Of a DNA stretch of 64,000 bases, positions 44,971 through 55,765 are shown piece by piece. The notes beneath the pieces are model-generated. The model saw nothing but the letters and a program-made list of their open reading frames with translations, did no database searches and was not told the DNA's origin. The stretch is taken from NCBI GenBank assembly GCA_036924285.1, contig JAYKYS010000008.1, positions 20,507,001-20,571,000 on the forward strand, written 5' to 3'. Position 1 is the stretch's first letter, and each line of letters opens with the position of its first letter. Source of the stretch: Asterella californica. Taxonomy: Eukaryota; Streptophyta; Marchantiopsida; Marchantiales; Aytoniaceae. Position numbers and translations under genes: made by a program.

Positions 44971-45714
44971 ATGACCACCAAACGAAGCAATGTTACAAAC
45001 CTTGATGCAGAGAGCGAGGATGATTGCTTAGATGGATTGCATTTTGGAGACGAAGAACGGAGCTTTGCTATGGATGTACGCTCCGAGGATCTTGTAGAAG
45101 AGAGCGTGCTAGAACGGTGGAGGCGAGAAATGGTCGATGCAAGAGTAATGAGTCGGTTACTCCAAGACAAGACTTGAAGTCGCTCAAGACCGCTGCAAGC
45201 CAAGTGTGTCTCGAATCTGAATTCTTTTAAGGAGTTTGATTTTGCCGTTGATTGTTGGTCTTTCTTGAATAGTCGAGCTAGCCATAAAATTGAAGAACTT
45301 TCCGAACTATAAAGTTAGAGTGTGCAAGTATGGAGCGAAGGCTCGTTGTAGAAAGATATTTGAGCAACGATCAAAAATATCGAGTAGTGCGGAAGCGAGT
45401 CACCAAAACAGTCAGCCTCACAGCTTCCACGAATACGCACAAAGACGTCGAGCGTCAATGAGGCAAGCTCAAGCTGGTCAATCTGAACCGGCACAAGCTC
45501 AATCAAGAAAAGAGTCAGCTATGATCATTGCGGTGAAAGACTTCGATACCAGTATATCAATCGACCGGGAGATCAATCTTTTATGGGCTAGTGCCAGTGA
45601 TAGTGAGCTCAAGCATCTATGCAAGTGGTGAGTTAGAGCACAGAAAGACAAGTTTAGTAGACGAATTGCTATTACTATTTGTGATTTAGAGCATAGTTGT
45701 CTTAATCATATTGG
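44971..45714 (+). pseudogene. MULE transposase A, 5' part
   Basis: Frames 44971-45177 and 45290-45631 hold the front of a MULE transposase. The second shares PHSFHEYAQRRR and a KHLCKW...RAQKDKFSRRIAITICDLEH stretch with transposase B at 58.7-59.0 kb (SFHEFSQRQR; QCKWRIRAQTGKF). Cys and His there resemble the N-terminal zinc-binding region of MULEs. Stops break it. The Copia element then splits the gene at ATACT, and the coding sequence resumes at 51030. Confidence 0.6.
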
Positions 45715-45719
45715 ATACT

Positions 45720-45948
45720 TGTAGAAAGATCGACACTTCGAGGACACTCCAAGAAGAGAGAGAGCGAGTAGACAAGGAAGTAAAATAGGAATGAGATGAG
45801 AGAGGCTTTGCCTCTCTCTGTATATATAGTGGAGGTGAGTACAAGGGAAACCTTAATGGTGGGTTAGCCCTCTAACTAACTCTAACAACCCTAACCACTC
45901 CGGCTAATGATAGCCGTCGATCTACTAGAGCTTGGGACTATATCAACA
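45720..45948 (-). repeat. Copia 3' LTR
   Basis: 229 bp, a direct repeat of 50796-51024. It contains a TATATATA core that is a likely TATA box. The end of the pol frame (stop at 45891) runs into it. Confidence 0.95.
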
Positions 45949-48002
45949 CTCCCCTTCAAGCTCATCTCTACATCCTGTACTCCTAGACAATGTCTGAAAG
46001 CATCAAACTTATCTCTAGGCAATGTCTTAGTGAAGATATCGGCAACCTGATCTCCTGTGCTCACATAACTGAGCTCAATCTCTCCTGCAAGGACCTTCTC
46101 TCTAATAAAGTGATAGTGCACCTCAATGTACTTCGTCCTAGCATGGAAAACAGGATTACTAGTTAACTTCATGCTGCTAATGTTGTCTGTATATACAACA
46201 ACAGGATCTGTACACTCCACACCAATATCAGATAGCAGACACCGAAGCCAAATCGATTCGCATGTTGCGTTCGTTGCTCCTCGATACTCTGCTTCCGTGG
46301 ACGACAAAGCAACAGTGGGTTGCTTCTTAGAAGCCCAGCTTATAGCAGCGCTTCCAAGTCCAAAAGCGTAACCTGATGTGGATCTCCTGTCGGCACTTCC
46401 TGCCCAATCAGCATCTGTGTAGCCATGTAACAACAATGGTCCACCGTATCGATAGTGAAGTCCGTACTGCATCGAGAACTTCACGTAGCGGAGGATCCGC
46501 TTGACAGCCTCGAAATATGGTCTCCGTGGTGACTGCATGAACTGACTAATCAGACCGACAGCATAGCTCAAGTCTGGTCTGGTGATGGTCAAATAGATAA
46601 GACTCCCAACCATCTGTCTGTACACGCGTGGATCATCCAACAACTCACCATCCTCTGCTCTTAGCTTTACCCCTTGCTCTAATGGTGTAGCAATGGGTTT
46701 GCAATCAAGCATACCAAATCTCTCAAGCATACTGAGAGCATACTGTCGCTGTACAAGCCAAACATCCTTCCCATCTCTAATGAACTCCACAGCAAGGAAG
46801 TACTTGAGTTCTCCTAAGTCCATCATCTCGAACTCGGCTTTCAAGTGATCCTTGATCTGGGAAATAAGCTCCTCAAAGTTACCGGTAATGATCAAGTCAT
46901 CAACATAGATGGTGATCACAACAATCCGGTCTCGTATTCTCAATGAATACAAGGTAAAGTCTGAACTACAAAGCTGGAAACCAAGAGACTGCAAATAAGA
47001 ATTGATCTTTGCATACCATGCTCTTGGTGCCTGTTTCAGACCATAGAGAGCCTTCCGTAACTTACATACATGAGAAGGAAACATAGGATCCTCATAACCA
47101 GGAGGTTGCTGCATGTAGACCTCCTCCTCAAGATCGTCATTGAGGAAGGCGTTCTTGAAGTCCATCTGGTGCATCTTCCAACCTTTCTGAGTTGCAACTG
47201 CAACTGCTGTTCGAATAGTCACCATCTTCGCAACAGGAGCAAAGGTCTCCTCAAAATCCACTCCATGTTGCTGTGCATAGCCCTTAGCTACCAATCTGAC
47301 CTTGTACCGACACACGGTACCATCCGAGTTGCGCTTGACCTTGAAGACCCATCTGCAACCAATCGCTTTCTTACCCTGAGGTAAGTCTACCAACTCCCAA
47401 GTCTGTTGGTGATGAAGCGCAGCAAGTTCAGCTTCCATAGCACTTACCCATTGGGCCTTGTGCATCGCCTCCTCAAGCGAACTCGGTTCCTGTTCCTGAA
47501 GAACATTGGCCATATATGCATGGTGCGCAGCAAGAAAACCTTCATGCATATACCTACTCACTGGATGTTTTGCCCGCTCAGATCTGCGAGAGGTAATCGG
47601 TGCACTAGTCACCTCCCCTTGCAACTGATGTGACGTAGACGCCAAGGTCTGGGACAAAGTATCCAGTGGATGTGGAAGATCCACATATCTGGATGAGTCA
47701 AACATACGTTGCAATAGCACACGCTCATCCTGTGTAGAAACTACACTAGTTCCACTAGGCTGTGTTACGTGGACTCCAGCGTTAACAACAGCTCTATGTG
47801 CAACCGATTCTGATCTGGAATCAGTGACTTCTCCAGATCCTCCACTCAACGTACTACTCTGAGGTACTACAATGGACTGACTCCTTGGTTCTACAGTAGG
47901 TACAAGGATGGCTATCACAGGTGCAGGTGCAAACCAAGACTGTAGCTCATCAAACACGACATCTCTACTGATTAGAACTGCTTGGACGAAGGATTGTAGC
48001 AC
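45891..48002 (-). pseudogene. pol: Copia reverse transcriptase and RNase H
   Basis: This 703-codon open block starts in the integrase-RT linker. RT begins with WVFKVKRNSDG; the catalytic YVDD is at 46896-46907 (ITIYVDDLIITG), and LYGLKQAPRAWY precedes it. RNase H has YTDADWAGSADRRSTSGY (about 46380-46430) and ALSSTEAEY with the catalytic Glu. Active-site motifs look intact. It is separated from the integrase by a frameshift near 47990, so it would not be made as part of the normal polyprotein. Confidence 0.92.
45949..45962 (-). other. Copia polypurine tract
   Basis: On the minus strand GCTTGAAGGGGAG lies directly before the 3' LTR, the expected plus-strand primer. Confidence 0.85.
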
Positions 48003-48724
48003 CTATATCCTTTCGTATCAGAAGCATAACCAAGGAAGATACATCTATCTGTTTTCGGATCTAGTTTCTTACGTCTTTCATCAGGTATGTGCACATAACA
48101 GATACATCCGAAAACTTTAAGGAAAGAGTAATCAGGCTTACTGCCTGTGAAGACCTCCATCGGTGTCTTGTTGTGGACTGCAGTTGTAGGCGTCCGATTC
48201 ATCAGATCCACCGCACATGAAACAGCTTCTGTCCAGTAAGGTCTAGGTATGGTCTTCTCGTTCAACATCCCACGAGCAGCTTCTGCTATGTGGCGATTCT
48301 TGCGCTCCGCAACCCCGTTCTGCTGCGGACTGTAACTGCAGGTCTTCTGGCGTCGGATACCATGCTCACGCAGGTATGCATCGAACTCTCCAGAAAGAAA
48401 CTCGCCTCCTCCATCAGATCTCAAACAGAGGATAGATGCTCCAGACTGTTTCTCCACCAACTTGCGGAAAGTCTGGAATGCTGACAGTACTTCGGCAGAG
48501 GACTTGTTTCTCAACAAATAGATCCAAGTGTAACGCGAATGATCATCAATGAACGACACGAAGTACTGGAAACCGGTCATACTTGGCTGAGAAGCAGTCC
48601 ATACATCAGTGTGAACAAGCTCCAGAAGCTTGTTCGCTCTACTGCCTGATCCCTTAAAGGGCTGTCTAGCTTGCTTGCCGAACTGACATGCTGCACAGAC
48701 TCCAGTGGGCTCACTGGATTTAAA
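47972..48724 (-). pseudogene. Copia integrase core
   Basis: The frame reads a Cys-rich end of the GAG-pre-integrase domain (CAACQFGKQARQPF), then the integrase core: LVHTDVW (first Asp), SFIDDHSRYTWIYLL, LRSDGGGEF (second Asp) and PQQNGVAERKNRH (Glu). All three DDE residues are present. An in-frame TAA at 48725-48727 cuts it from the protease side, and a frameshift at its end cuts it from RT. Confidence 0.9.
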
Positions 48725-49204
48725 TTAAGGCAGACCTGTAACCAGGTCAGAACTCGGAAGGCTTTTCAGCCTCTGAAAGTTCATGTGCCCAATTCGCTTG
48801 TGCCAGATGTCAATGTCAGACACTACTGGACCACTCTGTCCATACATGGCAGCCTGTAACTTAGGCGCAGATGCATCTAGTTTAAACAGCCTACCACTCT
48901 TGATACCTCGAGCTATGACAGTGCCATTCGAATCTTCAATAAAGCATCCATCTTTATTGAAGCGCACTTGCAGACCCTGCTCTATCAACTGTCCTACAGA
49001 TAGCAAGTTTCTAGTCAACGTGGGTACATGTAAGACATTCCGGATACCAGTAAACGTTGAAGCAGGAATGTTACCCTTGTGCTGGATCTTGTGCTTGGTG
49101 TCATCTCCTGTCATCATAAACTGTGGAGTCTCCACAGGCTCGAGTGAACTAAACCACTCCCGATGGGGAGTCATGTGACTGGTGGCGCCGAGTCGATCAT
49201 CCAA
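48725..49204 (-). pseudogene. Copia protease tail and GAG-pre-integrase domain
   Basis: It starts just after the protease active site (ATSHMTPHREWF) and continues through NVLHVPTLTRNLLSVGQL and IWHKRIGHMNFQRL, the conserved His pair of the pre-integrase zinc region. It ends at a premature stop (TAA, 48727-48725) and is joined to gag by a one-base shift. Confidence 0.88.
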
Positions 49205-50157
49205 TCAGTCTGTGGCTCGAAAGCCGCATAACTCTGATGCGTAGTAATCAGCAACTGCTCAGTATAGACATGCTCAGTGACTGCATAGCCTTGCTGTTTG
49301 CTGTTACCTTGTTGGGGGTTGTTGTCGTGTTGTTGTCTTTGATCGTTCTGCTTCTTGTAGCACTGATTCGCATTGTGACCTTGCTTCTTGCAGTAGTTGC
49401 AGGAACCAGGCGCTCTTCTCTGATTGTTGTTGGAACCAGACTGTTGCTGGTTCTGCTGCTGCGATTGCTGTTGCTGTCCGCGACCCCGTCCACGTCCAGC
49501 ACCTTTGCCACGACCCCTACCTCGAGATCCTCCAGAACCTGCAAAATAGACAGATTCTTGCTGACCCGTCGAAGTAGAACTTCCCAGTAGGCGCACCTCC
49601 TCTCCTAACATCATAGGAACAAGCTCATCAAACCGCGGAAGAGGTTCTCTGGTCGAAATCGATGTTATGAACTGTTTGTACTCTGCAGGCAGTCCCTGCA
49701 ATGTGGCTCCGATCAAGACAGTGGGATCAATCTCGACTTTGACAGAAGATAGCTGATCCGCGAGCTGCTTGACGTGGTTCACATAGTCGTTTATGCACAT
49801 CGACTCCTTCTTCACGGTGTTGAACTGCTGCAGCAATTGCAGCTTCCGCGCCTCTGTTCCGGATTGAAACAGACGCGCGAGTGCATCCCAAGCTTTCTTG
49901 GGCGTGTCGCAATCCTGAATGTGACCGATCATCAATGCTGAGACTGTCAGCGCGATGTAGTGAATAGCTTGGTAGGAGCGCTTCTTCCACTCCTTGAATT
50001 TCTGGTCAGAAATTGACACTTCAGGCGCTATCTCCTCCTCAGTGATAAGATCCCAGAGATCTTGTCCCTGCAGGAAAGTCTTCATCCGAAACTTCCACAC
50101 TTGGTAGTTGTTCTTGTCGAGCTTCTCTCCAGTGATCAAAGACACGGACTCCGCCAT
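49171..50157 (-). CDS. gag: Copia gag polyprotein N-terminal part
   Basis: 328 codons from Met 50157. It has a UBN2-type gag domain (WKFRMKTFLQGQDLWDLI, AWDALARLFQ, LLQQFNTVKKE, INDYVNHVKQLADQL, LQGLPAEY), an Arg-Gly and Gln-rich linker, and a zinc knuckle CNYCKKQGHNANQC (C-x2-C-x4-H-x4-C, about 49351-49392). At the protease catalytic site the frame reads DWMIDSAPPVT and stops; one base is missing at the usual D-S-G triad, so protease is lost. The 5' leader is about 640 bp from the LTR. Gag itself could still be made. Confidence 0.9.
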   Translation of the reverse strand: MAESVSLITGEKLDKNNYQVWKFRMKTFLQGQDLWDLITEEEIAPEVSISDQKFKEWKKRSYQAIHYIALTVSALMIGHIQDCDTPKKAWDALARLFQSGTEARKLQLLQQFNTVKKESMCINDYVNHVKQLADQLSSVKVEIDPTVLIGATLQGLPAEYKQFITSISTREPLPRFDELVPMMLGEEVRLLGSSTSTGQQESVYFAGSGGSRGRGRGKGAGRGRGRGQQQQSQQQNQQQSGSNNNQRRAPGSCNYCKKQGHNANQCYKKQNDQRQQHDNNPQQGNSKQQGYAVTEHVYTEQLLITTHQSYAAFEPQTDWMIDSAPPVT

Positions 50158-50783
50158 GGCTGCAATGTCGAAATTGCACTGTTCTGTACGCGGAAAAACC
50201 TCATAGATTCTTCACGAAACTCATCTCTCCCCACCGCGCGATCAAGAGTTATCACAAGTCACAACGAGGCGACTCCGCGAACTCCTCCTGCAGCAACAAC
50301 GAGAAAAGAAACTGTGCGCGAACCGTAGGTGTACAAAACACGACGGAAACGTCGAAAGAACACGCCAAGAAAAGGTCGAAACTAGACCAAATGAGGTCGA
50401 AATGGACGTGCGACCCCTTGAAATTTTCTGAAATTTTCTGAAATTAGTTTTGGACTCAAGTCCTAAAACTTTCATTTTGGTCGAAAAAGATCCGTTTGAA
50501 AATCTGCCGCTGGAAACCTCCAAATCGACTGAAACTTGGCCCAGTACACAATTCGCACCTTCTGAACAAGACAGTCCTAAAAGATTGGTCGACAGATTTC
50601 AGCGAGAAAAAATCGTCTAGGCCTCCGAAATCGCGTTCAAAGTTTCTGGTGGTGAAAGAAACGGTTTCGCCTCACCCGAACGCATCAGCAGGATAGTGCT
50701 TGACATCAGGCACAACTCCAGCTGCTCTCTCCTGTACTCCAATCTCCATCTTGCTCATCAGCAAGGGACACACACTCTCACCA

Positions 50784-50795
50784 GCTCTGATACCA
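50784..50795 (-). other. Copia primer-binding site
   Basis: Read on the minus strand it is TGGTATCAGAGC, adjoining the 5' LTR with no gap. This is the classic complement of the plant initiator-methionine tRNA 3' end. Confidence 0.95.
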
Positions 50796-51024
50796 TGTAG
50801 AAAGATCGACACTTCGAGGACACTCCAAGAAGAGAGAGAGCGAGTAGACAAGGAAGTAAAATAGGAATGAGATGAGAGAGGCTTTGCCTCTCTCTGTATA
50901 TATAGTGGAGGTGAGTACAAGAGAAACCCTAATGGTGGGTTAGCCCTCTAACTAACTCTAACAACCCTAACCACTCCGGCTAATGGTAGCCATCGATCTA
51001 CTAGAGCTTGGGACTATATCAACA
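50796..51024 (-). repeat. Copia 5' LTR
   Basis: 229 bp, the promoter LTR for minus-strand transcription, with a TATATATA core at 50897-50904. Four substitutions separate it from 45720-45948. Confidence 0.95.
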
Positions 51025-51029
51025 ATACT

Positions 51030-52560
51030 GACGTGGTCCGACATCCAACTCGTAATTCTAGCTGCAGTTGTGTAGTTGATCCTAAGACCTTCATTCAAAA
51101 TTTGATGGAAGATCTTTGAACTACATTCAATAAATGAGCTCTTTACTACCGTCTGGAGGAGTCGATCCTAAGACCTTCATTCACTCTGGAGGAGTCGAGA
51201 GCACCCTCGAGACTGGTTGGAGGATAATCAAGCAGCATCCTTCTATTATATCTCTTCTGTCTATACACGTATACTTGAAGTGGATCCGATGACAGTTGTG
51301 CACTGGGATACTTGGGAATGCAATACAAGAATATTTAGTGGATATTATGTGTGTCTTGGTGCCACTCGCGATGCATTTTCTTTGTGTCAAAAGATGATAT
51401 GTTTGGACGCTTGTCATAACAAGTCGAGAAAGTTCCCATGTCAAATATTCTTAGCTTCCGTGATAGATGGTGCAAATGAGGCAATCATTTTGGGCTTCGC
51501 GGTTGTACCTCAAGAAGACACTGCAAACTGGACATGGTTCTGTCAACATCTCCGCAACTCGATACACGGTATTGTTTCTCTCCAGACTATAATTATCAGT
51601 GATAGACAGAAGGTCCTCGAGCAAGCTGTTTCTGATGTATTCTTTGAAGTTGTCCACGGGCATTGTGGACAACACATCCGGATGAATGTGCAGACGAGGT
51701 TCGGCAAAGAGGCTGACCATTCCTCTCTTGCTTGTACGCCAAGACCCGAGTTAAATAAGGCACTTCCCACTCCTTTGCGCATTCTCTTTCAGTAAATTAT
51801 CTAAGGAACTGGTTGGCTAAGTTGCAACTATTCTCTCACTTGTATGTACAATGAAGTGCTTGAGAAGCTGGATGCATCAGGGGAAAGAGATAGGCAATTG
51901 GCAGAATACTTACAAAGTATACAACCATAGAGGTATATCGATGTGCATTCTCTATACCTCGTTATGAAAAAGTCACTTCCAACGTGGCTGAGAGCATGAA
52001 TAATGCTCTCAGACAAATCCGATGGTATGCTCCGTTGAAGATCATGTTGGATTTATGGTATTATATTATGCACTAGTTCATTAAGCGCAGGATACAGCTT
52101 CAGCAACAAATAAGTGTATTGACACGTTTTGCTCGACTACGACTTATAGAGAACGAGCACGTTGCAGAAGGTCTATTGTGTCAAATTTCTTCTCCATTTC
52201 AGACTACAGTCCACCGTCATGCAAATGGAGTTACACATGTGATGAAACTAGCACAAGGTGGTGCAAGGACGTGTACATGTATGGAACTCCAGGAGATGAG
52301 ATGGCCATGTGGTCATGTTATTGTCTTCGACAGAGAGACTGGTGAGAATCCAACAACGAGACTCGATAAAATTTGACATAGCTCTTTGTTATTTTCAATC
52401 TACGGATATAGTGCGTTGTCATTCATTTTCATTGATGACCTTCAATCGGTGTATTGTTGTGGACCTGCTCCTGTGGCAAGACGATGGAGAAGACTCAGAG
52501 TGGTGAGGATTGACAATAACACAATTCACTCAATCTGCAGCAGATGACAATGACGATCGA
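51030..52560 (+). pseudogene. MULE transposase A, catalytic and SWIM region
   Basis: The coding sequence resumes after the Copia. It reads WLEDNQAASFYYI-like sequence, then the MULE domain: ICLDACHNKSRKF with the first catalytic Asp (about 51405), FAVVPQEDTANWTWF, IIISDRQKVLEQ with the second Asp (about 51595) and HGHCGQHIRMN. The frame breaks at about 51795, where transposase B has an intron. Further on come SMNNALRQIRW-like sequence and a SWIM zinc finger CTCMELQEMRWPCGHVI (about 52271-52323). A last segment (52327-52530, CCGPAPVARRWRR) duplicates the one at 53280-53490. Stops and shifts make it dead. Confidence 0.8.
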
Positions 52561-53276
52561 TCTAGCCTCGGGGCTAACACCCCAACAAAGAAGCCAAGGC
52601 AACAAAGTGGCTTCTAGATACAACTCTCTATCACTATCCATAGTGAAAGGAGAAAAAGGAGGAGGAAGTATAGCATTAAAAGGATGATTGGTACAATTTT
52701 TCACTGGACTATCATCCATCAACAATACGTCTCTCGTGCTCAAGTTGCGATGATGAAGCTCTGTAAAATCTTTCAAGTACAAGTGGTTCCCAAAGGCAAC
52801 TTCTCTCATCGTCTTATATTTAAAACACATATCTTGAGCAAAAACATGACATACCTACAAACGTAAGAAATCTTTATTAGAATATATATCTTAGATCAAA
52901 CATATAACATATAATACAACAAAGATATTGACAAGTTGATCTGAAAATAAGTTCAAAAGAAGAAAAGTTTCATACCTTCGCTCTTGCCACTCCATGAGGT
53001 AATAATCAGCATCCTCCATAGTTCGTAGTAAAATGGCCGTGTTTAACACCGTCCGAGAAGTCCATATGATGACATAAAACTTATCTAGACATATTTCCAA
53101 AAACTGCTTCACTCCATGTCTCGCCACGTACCATATAAACAACTTCGATGTAGTTTCTACTACATATCCTCTCTCACGCGCTGGCATCAACTCATGCTCG
53201 TTTCTTCCCACTAGGACCAAAAGATCATTCAAATCAAGGATTAAGGTCTTTCGTCGATTTGCAATAGGTGCAACTA
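52560..53276 (-). pseudogene. Captured FCP1/NIF-type HAD phosphatase fragment
   Basis: Minus-strand reading gives a CTD-phosphatase-like (FCP1 homology, NIF) domain on two exons. Exon one (about 53276-52976) has RRKTLILDLNDLLV, the HAD motif I with D-L-N in place of D-x-D as in a plant subgroup, then FLEICLDKFYVIIWTSR (motif II). A GAAG/GTATGA donor follows at 52975. Exon two (about 52850-52570, acceptor GTTTGTAG) has DVLLMDDSPVKN (motif III/IV) and NAILPPPF. Intact relatives remove phosphate from protein Ser. This piece starts at the conserved core, lacks a normal N-terminus, and lies in the middle of MULE sequence, so it is a Pack-MULE-like capture. The intron shows DNA-level copying. Confidence 0.65.
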
Positions 53277-53894
53277 GCATTCGACAGAGAGCTTGGAGAG
53301 AGTCCAGTTACACGAGTAGACTCAATTTGGTACAGTTCTAGTCTTATTTCAATTTATGGCCATTCATTTCTGCCTGTTATAACAACCGATGACTTAGAAC
53401 CGGTGTGGACTTGTGGACCACCTCCTATAGCTAAACGTATCGAGAGACACAAAGTAGTTAGGATAGATAATAATACTCAGTTCTCACAAGCGAGAGCTAC
53501 CGTTGCAGCTGAAGCAACTGGTGATGCTGACGAGAACGTGGCTGAAGATGGAGAAGCAAATTCTACTTACGGAGTCACTATTGAGAACATTTTCTCTTTA
53601 TATGACATGCCGGTGAATCATTTTCCAAGTTCAGATTTTGCTCATCGAAGGAGAAGAATAGTTTCAGTGACTGATCCTTCATCATCTGACCAATTAGGAT
53701 CACAATCACAATCTAGTTTAAGGAGTTGCAGTAGGTGCAAGCAACAAGGACATAACAGACGAACTTCTCTTGGACAACAAGTAGTTAATGAACCCATTGC
53801 TTCTCTTCCAATGGAGGGCGAGATGTTGGTTGAGGATGAGAACGAGGTAATCTTCACTGCATCTAGTGGTGATGAAGATGAGGATGAGGTGTAG
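53274..53894 (+). pseudogene. MULE transposase A, C-terminal part
   Basis: It begins mid-protein at AFDRELGESPVTR, the point that follows the SWIM finger. It continues with VWTCGPPPIAKRIERHK and VVRIDNN and a zinc knuckle CSRCKQQGHNRRT where the final Cys has changed, and ends in an acidic tail (GDEDEDEV, stop 53894). These are typical MULE C-terminal features. It is better preserved than the paralogous segment at 52327-52530, so it probably comes from a different copy. Confidence 0.7.
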
Positions 53895-54741
53895 GTAGTT
53901 GAAGTTTGTGTAGTTTCAGGTACAACGTAAGAGTCCTGGAACTCAAGGTCAGATCGCTTCAAAACAAGAGTTCTTGTTTGACGATTAACGACTTAACGAT
54001 GTTGGACGATTATTTTAACGATGGACATTGACACATGTCGCTGGTATGTATCGTCTCATGTTTTTGAAAGCATTGTCAATTCGCAGTTTACCTCCACATT
54101 TACGTAGGTCATAGTCAGCATTGCTTTTCTGTTCTGCATTTTCAAATCTCTAAACTCCATAATTTCTTAGCACGAGTTAGTGGTGGGAGCTTTCCAAATC
54201 GGCTTGAAAGCCAAGCCCTACCCACTCTTATCAAAAATTAGAAGCGTCATGCAAGATCAAGATCACACTGAAACTCCCAAGGATATGCATAAAATGTTAC
54301 AAAAAAAACCATAGCTCTACGGGAATCAAAAAATATCCCCAAACAATGAACATCAGCTGAAAGTTAGTTACCGAGCTATTTGGTTTGTGCCTCTTGGACA
54401 TATCCCCTCGTTGATGAATTTTTAAGGAGGAGAGAGAGTTCGTGGATAGGCAGCGTAGAGGAGGACAGGAGAGAGTGAAGAGAAAGGAGAGGTGAGAGTG
54501 AAGCGAAGGAGAGAGAGTTCATGGAGAGAGGGAGGAGAGGAGAGAGTTAAGGGAGAGGAGAGGTTTAAGAGTTCAAGGAGAGGAGAGTTCAAGGAGAGGC
54601 GAAGAGATTGCGAAGAGAGGAGAGAGTGAAGAGGAGAGTGCCAAACCGAGTGTGTGCAACGTGTGTAGAGTGTAAAAGATTTGTTAATTCTTGAGTTGTT
54701 TTAAAATCTAACTTCCTATTCTGAGCGATTTAATCGCTGTG
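53895..54741. other. Spacer with purine-rich tract
   Basis: It contains three spaced TTAACGA(T) words near 53985-54020 and a GAGAGGA-rich purine tract at about 54424-54640, just upstream of the intron-bearing TE gene. The tract may belong to that gene's 5' leader. Confidence 0.45.
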
Positions 54742-54899
54742 ATGAGAACTCGAGGAGTTGGTCGAGGTCGAGGCCGAGGTCAAGACGATGGGAGAGGATG
54801 AGGTCGAGGTTGCGATGGAGTCTCGGGAGAGAGAGGAGAGTACGAAGAGAAGAATCCTGTAAGATATGCATCCATGTCTTCGTTTGAATGAGTGTTGTA

Positions 54900-55765
54900 T
54901 TATTTATTAGGGTTAGCAAAACATTCTGTTTCGATGTGATATGCTTGTTAGGGTAGGTGAAACAGACTGTTTCGATGTAGAAAACTTGTTAGGGTTAGCA
55001 AAATATATTGTTTCACCGTTTTCTTGTTATTCATAGTGGACAAAACATACATGTTTCGTCCACTATCGAGGCGAAACATATATGTTTCATCCGATTGGGA
55101 AGAGGTACCCCTTCCCGGATTATGAGAGTGGGCGAAACATATATGTTTCGTCTCTCTGGGAAGGGGTACCCCTTCCCCGATTATCACAGTGAGCGAAACA
55201 TCGATGTTTCATCCACTAGAGAGGCGAAACATATATGTTTCGCCTCTCTGGGAAGGGGTACCCCTTCCTCGATTATCACATTGGACGAAACATCGATGTT
55301 TCGCTCACTATGAGAGGTGAGAGGTGAAACATCGATGTTTCGTCTCTCTGGGAAGCGGTATCCCTTCCTCGATTATCACAGTGGACGAAACATATATGTT
55401 TCGTCTCTCTGGGAAGGGGTACCCCTTCCTCGATTATCACATTGGGCGAGACATCGAAGTTTCGTCCACTGTGAGAGGTGAGAGACGAAACATCGATGTT
55501 TCGTCTCTCTGGGAAGGGTACCCCTTCTCCGATTATCACATTGAGCGAAACATCGATGTTTCGCCCACTGTGAGAGGTGAAAGACGAAACATTGATGTTT
55601 CGTCTCTCTGGAAAGGGGTACCCCTTCTCCGATTATCATAGTGGGCGAAACATCGATGTTCACCCACTGGAGCGGCGAAACATATATGTTTCACCTCTCT
55701 GGAAAGGGGTACCCCTTCCCCAATTAATACAGTGGGCGAAACATCGATGTTTCGTCCACCCTATT
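54900..55765. repeat. Array of alternating perfect palindromes
   Basis: About fourteen copies of an 18-bp palindrome (CGAAACATCGATGTTTCG or the ATATAT variant) alternate with about eight copies of another (GGAAGGGGTACCCCTTCC). A 61-bp or about 90-bp period joins them by TCTCTCTG and CGATTATCACA linkers. It lies between the first two exon-like blocks of the TE gene, so it would be intronic. Confidence 0.95.

Larger units (their letters stand above)
45720..51024 (-). mobile_element. Full-length Copia retrotransposon, recently inserted
   Basis: LTRs of 229 bp (45720-45948 and 50796-51024) start TGTAGAAAG and end ATCAACA, and differ at about four positions (about 98 percent identical). The target duplication ATACT flanks it (45715-45719 and 51025-51029). 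The primer-binding site and polypurine tract are both intact. It carries gag, protease, integrase, reverse transcriptase and RNase H in Copia order on the minus strand. Three coding lesions inactivate it. It sits inside MULE transposase A, so it is younger than that element. Confidence 0.97.

Noticed and set aside
54900..55765. CRISPR-like array
   Set aside because: Repeats are palindromic with short, near-identical linkers rather than unique spacers, and the context is eukaryotic.
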